This document shows, piece by piece, positions 7,176 through 10,383 of a DNA stretch of 10,383 nt (its first letter is position 1; each line of letters begins with the position of its first letter). The DNA comes from an uncultured Dialister sp. (GTDB lineage: Bacteria; Bacillota; Negativicutes; Veillonellales; Dialisteraceae). Location: assembly GCA_900545785.1 (NCBI GenBank), contig URAA01000047.1, forward strand, positions 1 through 10,383. The letters are read 5' to 3'. The notes below the pieces were generated by a model. It had not been told where the DNA came from. It ran no database searches and worked only from the letters and a program-made list of their open reading frames with translations. The position numbers were made by a program, and so were the translations under genes.

Positions 7176-7252
7176 AATACTTTCCTTTCTGAACCCTCTC
7201 AAGAATTCAATTCGCTTTTTTATGTTTTGCAGACGTATAGATTTTTATCATA

Positions 7253-7265
7253 ATGCAATTTGCAT
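7253..7265. repeat. Palindrome in the divergent control region (candidate operator)
   Basis: ATGCAA-T-TTGCAT is a perfect 6-bp inverted repeat with a one-base centre. It lies shortly downstream of the likely start site of the MBL-fold transcript and just upstream of a plus-strand TATAAT (7275-7280). The position fits repressor binding, but the repeat is short. Confidence 0.35.
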
Positions 7266-7282
7266 ATAAAACCGTATAATAA

Positions 7283-7291
7283 ATTATAGCA
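7283..7291 (-). promoter_or_regulatory. Extended -10 promoter for the MBL-fold gene
   Basis: On the minus strand TGCTATAAT matches the extended -10 consensus TGnTATAAT, about 110 nt before the GTG start. No clear -35 is seen. Confidence 0.5.
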
Positions 7292-7325
7292 TAAGAAAAA
7301 CATCCTGCCGAAAGGAGCTTTTCTT

Positions 7326-7412
7326 ATGTCCCATGGCTTTCACCAAAAATATCGACACTATATCAAATTGATATACATTGCTTTTTCCTTTGACTGCTTC
7401 TCCTTCCCTTAG
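7326..7412 (+). CDS. Possible 28-residue small protein
   Basis: A short open frame starting ATG at 7326 and ending TAG at 7412. It is supported mainly by an excellent ribosome binding site, AAAGGAG (7311-7317), 8 nt upstream. The predicted peptide starts MSHGFHQKYRHYIK and ends in an aromatic, hydrophobic half (LIYIAFSFDCFSFP). A TATAAT lies upstream at 7275-7280, without a good -35. Against it: a 17-bp palindrome sits inside the frame, the promoter of the next gene overlaps its 3' end, and I recognise no family. It could be a leader peptide or coincidence. Confidence 0.25.
   Translation: MSHGFHQKYRHYIKLIYIAFSFDCFSFP
7359..7375. repeat. 17-bp palindrome upstream of the GNAT promoter (candidate operator)
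   Basis: TATATCAA-A-TTGATATA is a perfect 8-bp inverted repeat around one base. Its centre is about 23 nt upstream of the -35 element at 7390, a place typical of activator sites or a distal operator. It is the cleanest dyad in the divergent region apart from the terminators. Confidence 0.5.
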
Positions 7413-7418
7413 TAAAAT
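7390..7418 (+). promoter_or_regulatory. Promoter of the GNAT gene
   Basis: TTGACT (7390-7395), a 17-nt spacer and TAAAAT (7413-7418), about 45 nt before the ATG at 7464. It probably also serves the HD-GYP gene, since no terminator lies between the two. Confidence 0.65.
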
Positions 7419-7463
7419 ATAATCATACTATTCGGAAAGAGATTTATGAAAGGAGAATGGAAA

Positions 7464-7715
7464 ATGGTTACTCATGATACTAAGCATCATATGTTCAAAA
7501 TTGAAAATCCTCAAGGCGATTCATATCTGGAATATACTTTAGATAATAACCGTTTTACCGTCCTCCATACAATTGTTCCTCCTGCATTTTCCGGTCAGGG
7601 GCTGGCGGGGAAATTGGCTTCTGCCGCTTATGACTGGGCATCCTCTCAAAAATATGAAATTAAGTCTGAATGTTCCTATATGACGGCATGGCTGAAGCGA
7701 GAAAAGAAACAATAA
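7464..7715 (+). CDS. Small GNAT-like N-acetyltransferase (YjdJ/COG2388 type)
   Basis: An 83-residue protein that looks like the minimal GNAT fold of the YjdJ/COG2388 group. Members keep the acetyl-CoA-binding core and little else; their substrates are generally unknown. The core is visible as TIVPPAFSGQGLAGKLASAAYDWA, in which SGQGLAG is the pyrophosphate-binding loop (usually RGQGIAxxL). The later CSYMTAWLKRE matches the family's characteristic PxCSYVAxY-like C-terminus. The N-terminal strands (MFKIENPQGDSYLEYTL) fit the beta sheet. AAAGGAG (7449-7455) lies 8 nt before the ATG at 7464, which I prefer over the ATG at 7446. It has its own promoter and lies 76 nt before the HD-GYP gene on the same strand. 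Confidence 0.85.
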   Translation: MVTHDTKHHMFKIENPQGDSYLEYTLDNNRFTVLHTIVPPAFSGQGLAGKLASAAYDWASSQKYEIKSECSYMTAWLKREKKQ

Positions 7716-7791
7716 TTTAATTCTTTTCTTTATAAATTGATAACGGATGCGGTGAAACTGTTTTTATTTATAGATAAGTAAGGTCATTTAC

Positions 7792-8415
7792 ATGTACAGC
7801 TCTTCTTTGTTTCAATCAATAAACACCTCAAAAGGTGATCAATATAAATTGGATGTTGTTGTTTCACATTTTCTTGATTTGATGCAAATAAAATCAAGAA
7901 ATTTATATGAACATTCTATTCGCGTGTCTAATTATTCTGCCGCTACAGCTGTCTATATGCGCCTTCCCACCGATGAAGTCCGTTTAATACGCTATGCAGG
8001 ATTGCTCCATGACATCGGGCTTATTTGCATTCCCGGCTCCACCTTGGACAAAGCACCCTATCTTTCAAGAAGAGAGCTTCAGTTATATAAAAAACATCCT
8101 GATTTAGGGGCCAATATGCTTGAAACCTGCCCCGGATGCCGAGACTTGGTTCCTTATATCCGTTTTCATCACGAAAGATGGGACGGCACGGGATTTCCGA
8201 AGCATTTAAAAAATGTAAATATTCCGCTCGGTGCCCGGATTATTTCATTATCCAGTTATTATGATGATGTGATTTACTCTTCGCCGGACTTCAAGAATAA
8301 ATCCAAAGCTGACGTCACAAGAGATATTTTCAGCGGTTCCGGCATCTTATTTGACCCCGATGTTACTTCCGCTTTCTTAAAAGTTATTTTTCACAATACG
8401 GATATCAGCAATTAA
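7792..8415 (+). CDS. Stand-alone HD-GYP-type domain protein, probably degenerate
   Basis: A 207-residue cytoplasmic protein consisting of one HD-GYP domain with no sensor or receiver domain. HD-GYP enzymes normally hydrolyse cyclic di-GMP or related dinucleotides. Present: H41 (EHSIRVSNYS), H73-D74 (LLHDIG), H102 (KKHPDLGANML), H126-H127 and D131 (FHHERWDGTGFP), and the C-terminal GSGILFDPDV. Altered: the lysine of HDIGK is L77, GYP is GFP, and the usual VADAFDALT metal segment reads LSSYYDDVI, so the metal-binding Asp is S155. The RPYR motif is lost as well. The fold is therefore clear but phosphodiesterase activity is doubtful; it may be a binding protein or have changed specificity. The ATG follows TAAGG by 8 nt. 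I see no convincing separate promoter, so it is likely read through from the GNAT gene. It ends at a bidirectional terminator. Confidence 0.88.
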   Translation: MYSSSLFQSINTSKGDQYKLDVVVSHFLDLMQIKSRNLYEHSIRVSNYSAATAVYMRLPTDEVRLIRYAGLLHDIGLICIPGSTLDKAPYLSRRELQLYKKHPDLGANMLETCPGCRDLVPYIRFHHERWDGTGFPKHLKNVNIPLGARIISLSSYYDDVIYSSPDFKNKSKADVTRDIFSGSGILFDPDVTSAFLKVIFHNTDISN

Positions 8416-8451
8416 TAATTTTCTTTAATCTGTCCGCTTAATTTTACACAA

Positions 8452-8498
8452 AAAAGCCTCCTAAAGTCAGATTTTTAATCCGACTTTAGGAGGCTTTT
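8452..8498. terminator. Bidirectional terminator between convergent genes
   Basis: AAAAGCCTCCTAAAGTC (8452-8468) pairs perfectly with its complement (8482-8498). Two more pairs form inside an A/C mismatch, leaving a 7-nt loop. A-run and T-run arms make it work on both strands: for the HD-GYP gene (+) and for the aminotransferase-fold gene (-). Confidence 0.9.
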
Positions 8499-8523
8499 CA
8501 TATTGAACGTTTTTTGTAAGCAA

Positions 8524-9396
8524 TCACGGCAGTCCGTCACTCATTAAGTGAGCGTAGTGTTCCTGTATTTTTTTCGTCACATTTCCGATTTTTCCATCTC
8601 CGACAGGTTTCCCGTCAATAGCAAGTACGGGAATAATACCATCAATCGAATTTGTCAGAAATACTTCTTCCGCATTCATCACATCTTCCAATTTCACCGG
8701 ATCGACCGTTTCCTCGATCGTTGTCACGCCCGCTGCGGGTGCTACACGGGAAAGGACTAACGAACGGGTAATTCCCCGGATCATATGTTCATTGGTTGCC
8801 GGTGTCCAAATAACTCCCGCTTTTACTATGCATACATTGGAATGAGACGCTTCCGTCAAAAGACCGTCTTTAATAAAAATGGCATCATAGGAACCTTTTT
8901 TCTGTGCTTCCGCTCTTGCAAGCATATTATTTAACTGATTAAGGCTTAAAATATCGCTATGGTGTCCCCGATCATCTTCCATAATAGTACACGTAACTCC
9001 CAGCTGCGCCTTCGCAATACTTTCTAAATTGATGGGTTTTGCATATACGAGAACATTCGGCTTAAGTGCATTTCTGGCAGGAATGGAAAAATTATGATCA
9101 TCGGTACCGCGGGTAACGATAATTTTCACATATCCTTCTTCTATTTCCGATTCTTCTACAACAACTTCTACAATTTCCGTAAATTCATCCGGAGCCGTCA
9201 CCGGACGGATCCCCAGCAGACGCATGGAACGATATAGTCTGTCCGTGTGGTAAGAAAGTGCAAAAGGATGTCCTTTATAAATACGTATCCATTCATAAGC
9301 ACCGTCGCCAAATTGAAGCCCTCTGTCATCTGCGCTGATAATTTGTGAAAAATCATAATAAAAATTGTGATTATAAAAAATAGTCGTTTTAGCCAT
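8524..9396 (-). CDS. Class IV aminotransferase-fold protein (D-amino acid aminotransferase-like) lacking the PLP lysine
   Basis: A 290-residue PLP fold-type IV protein, closest by eye to D-amino acid aminotransferase and 4-amino-4-deoxychorismate lyase. Typical D-AAT features are present: DDRGLQFGDGAYEWIRIY (including the Tyr equivalent to Y31), HTDRLYRS (phosphate-binding Arg, R53), LTEASHSN (the Glu that contacts the pyridine nitrogen, E182), RGITR (T210) and TNSIDGIIPV. The segment that normally reads DIKSLN, with the Schiff-base lysine, reads DILSLN here (L150, codon TTA at 8947-8949). The frame is intact on both sides. The carboxylate-binding R98/H100 region is also different (TRGTDDHNF). 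It could be a PLP-binding pseudoenzyme or use another residue. The ATG at 9396 lies 8 nt after AGAGG; the GTG at 9405 overlaps that site. It lies 46 nt behind etfA without a clear terminator, so it is probably co-transcribed. Confidence 0.9.
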   Translation of the reverse strand: MAKTTIFYNHNFYYDFSQIISADDRGLQFGDGAYEWIRIYKGHPFALSYHTDRLYRSMRLLGIRPVTAPDEFTEIVEVVVEESEIEEGYVKIIVTRGTDDHNFSIPARNALKPNVLVYAKPINLESIAKAQLGVTCTIMEDDRGHHSDILSLNQLNNMLARAEAQKKGSYDAIFIKDGLLTEASHSNVCIVKAGVIWTPATNEHMIRGITRSLVLSRVAPAAGVTTIEETVDPVKLEDVMNAEEVFLTNSIDGIIPVLAIDGKPVGDGKIGNVTKKIQEHYAHLMSDGLP

Positions 9397-9404
9397 AATT
9401 CTCA

Positions 9405-9409
9405 CCTCT
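9405..9409 (-). promoter_or_regulatory. Ribosome binding site deciding the class IV gene start
   Basis: AGAGG lies 8 nt before the ATG at 9396. An in-frame GTG at 9405 begins at the last G of the motif and is rejected as start. Confidence 0.65.
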
Positions 9410-9442
9410 GAACAAAAAAATTTATGAACTGTCCGGATAATT

Positions 9443-10383
9443 TTATTTTTCTTTCATTTCTTTTATTTTTTTAATAAAAAGAGGCATAAATTCTTTCAAG
9501 TCTGCCACCACTGCATAGTCGGCAATCTCCATGATCGGCGCCTTTGCATCTTTATTGACAGCTACCAAAATATCGGGATTTATGGCACAAATATGCTGCA
9601 TCGCTCCGGATATTCCAAAAGCAAAATATACCTTGGGCGAAACTGCCTTGCCGGTTTGTCCGATTTGATGCGTCTGACTTTCCCAACCGATTTCTGCAAT
9701 AGGACGGCTGCATCCGACAGCTGCCCCCATAAGTTTTGCCAATTCGTAAAGTTGATCCCACTCTTTTTTTGAATGGAAGCCTCTCCCTCCGGAAACAATG
9801 ATTTTCGCATCTTCTACAGGATTATCATCCGTAACGGCAGGAATCACTTCCTTTAAAATGGTGCCTAAATCATTTTGTGTCAAAAGTACCGGTACATCAA
9901 TCACATTCCCCTTACGAGAATTATCCCTTACGGGATACGGAAATGTTCCGGGCCGAATGGTTCCAACTTGCGGTCGATAATCAGGGCTGATAATATCTGC
10001 CATAATATTTCCTCCCATCGCGGGACGAGACCATACCACCAGCTTATTTTCTTTGTCTACCGATAATTCCGTCACATCCGCCGTTACCCCGCATACCAAT
10101 TCCGCTGCCAAACGGGGTGCCAAATCGCGACCGTATGCATCGGCTCCGAAGAGAACCGTATCGGCTTTCCTATCTTTAAAAAAGGATGCCAGTGCCTTTT
10201 GATAAGCTGCACCGTCATAATGTGAAAGAACGGGAGAGTCAATAATATACACAGAATCTGCACCCAGTTCAATTAATTCCGCCGCCGATGCTTTGAGATT
10301 ATGTCCCATCAGTACAACAGATACATCAGAGTCCAATTCGGCAGCAAGCACTCTTGCCTCTCCGATAAGCTCTCCCGTAACTT
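9443..10383 (-). CDS. etfA: Electron transfer flavoprotein alpha subunit (5' end beyond window)
   Basis: FAD-binding alpha subunit of the cytoplasmic ETF heterodimer, which shuttles electrons between dehydrogenases and other carriers and in anaerobes often takes part in flavin-based electron bifurcation. The 312 visible residues lack only a short N-terminus: the open frame continues past 10351 (VTGELIGEAR) to the window edge. The C-terminal FAD domain is unmistakable: IIVSGGRGF (about 195-202), CSRPIAEIGW (224-233), IGQTGKAVSPKVYFAFGISG (240-259), AMQH, and VAVNKDAKAPI. The middle segment SRPAMGGNIMADI and RPQVGTIRPG is typical of the alpha-subunit FAD lobe. It lies upstream of the class IV aminotransferase-fold gene in the same orientation. 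etfB and a dehydrogenase gene would be expected outside the window. Whether it is a bifurcating or ordinary ETF cannot be decided without the partner. Confidence 0.96.
   Translation of the reverse strand, partial: VTGELIGEARVLAAELDSDVSVVLMGHNLKASAAELIELGADSVYIIDSPVLSHYDGAAYQKALASFFKDRKADTVLFGADAYGRDLAPRLAAELVCGVTADVTELSVDKENKLVVWSRPAMGGNIMADIISPDYRPQVGTIRPGTFPYPVRDNSRKGNVIDVPVLLTQNDLGTILKEVIPAVTDDNPVEDAKIIVSGGRGFHSKKEWDQLYELAKLMGAAVGCSRPIAEIGWESQTHQIGQTGKAVSPKVYFAFGISGAMQHICAINPDILVAVNKDAKAPIMEIADYAVVADLKEFMPLFIKKIKEMKEK

Noticed and set aside
7716..7791. Separate promoter for the HD-GYP gene (TTGATA at 7737-7742)
   Set aside because: No -10 hexamer at acceptable spacing; read-through from the GNAT promoter is simpler.
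8941..8955. Frameshift as the reason for the missing PLP lysine
   Set aside because: Conserved motifs on both sides (EDDRGHHSDI before, SLNQLNNMLARAEA after) are in the same frame, and the change is a clean codon replacement.
9397..9442. Terminator between etfA and the class IV gene
   Set aside because: There is a run of seven T on the minus strand, but no stable stem in front of it.
1..10383. CRISPR arrays, tRNA or rRNA genes, insertion sequences, riboswitches
   Set aside because: No regularly spaced repeats, cloverleaf-like segments, transposase frames with terminal repeats, or recognisable aptamer cores were seen on either strand.

Overview
The window looks like a chromosomal housekeeping segment from a moderately AT-rich Firmicute. 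The diderm class Negativicutes (Veillonella/Megasphaera/Dialister relatives) is the best guess. This rests on protein style, the murA-mreB and htrA-rlmH adjacencies, the presence of RNase Y, and an electron-transfer flavoprotein gene typical of anaerobic fermenters. The taxonomic call is inference, since no rRNA or other marker is present. There is no IS element, phage gene, tRNA, CRISPR array or recognisable riboswitch.

Layout from left to right. Minus-strand transcription fills 1-6086 in four promoter/terminator modules. (1) murA and a truncated mreB-family gene (1-1746) overlap and share a strong promoter at 1824-1852. (2) A two-CBS-domain protein (1962-2483) has its own promoter and a terminator at 1882-1922. 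(3) htrA and rlmH (2708-4377) overlap at TAATG, start from an extended -10 promoter and end at a 17-bp perfect hairpin. (4) rny, encoding RNase Y (4512-6086), has a near-consensus promoter and its own terminator. An unassigned spacer (6201-6467) with a GC-rich, hairpin-forming patch follows, then a minus-strand metallo-beta-lactamase-fold gene (6468-7175).

A divergent control region (7176-7463) carries back-to-back promoters and two palindromes. It drives the only plus-strand genes: a small GNAT-like acetyltransferase (7464-7715) and a stand-alone HD-GYP-type protein (7792-8415). A shared bidirectional terminator (8452-8498) separates these from the convergent minus-strand pair at the right edge. 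That pair is etfA (truncated at the window end) followed by a class IV aminotransferase-fold protein.

The murA/mreB module joins peptidoglycan precursor synthesis with cell-shape control. htrA/rlmH/rny form an envelope-quality and RNA-metabolism neighbourhood. etfA belongs to flavin-based electron transfer.

The most striking observations are two apparently degenerate enzymes. The aminotransferase-fold protein keeps most of the PLP pocket but has leucine (TTA codon) where the Schiff-base lysine of D-amino acid aminotransferase should be. The HD-GYP protein keeps its HD and HH residues but lacks the HDIGK lysine and the late metal-binding aspartate. A third theme is start codons: murA, mreB and rny all appear to start at TTG, with misleading in-frame GTG codons nearby, in two of the three cases embedded in the Shine-Dalgarno sequence.
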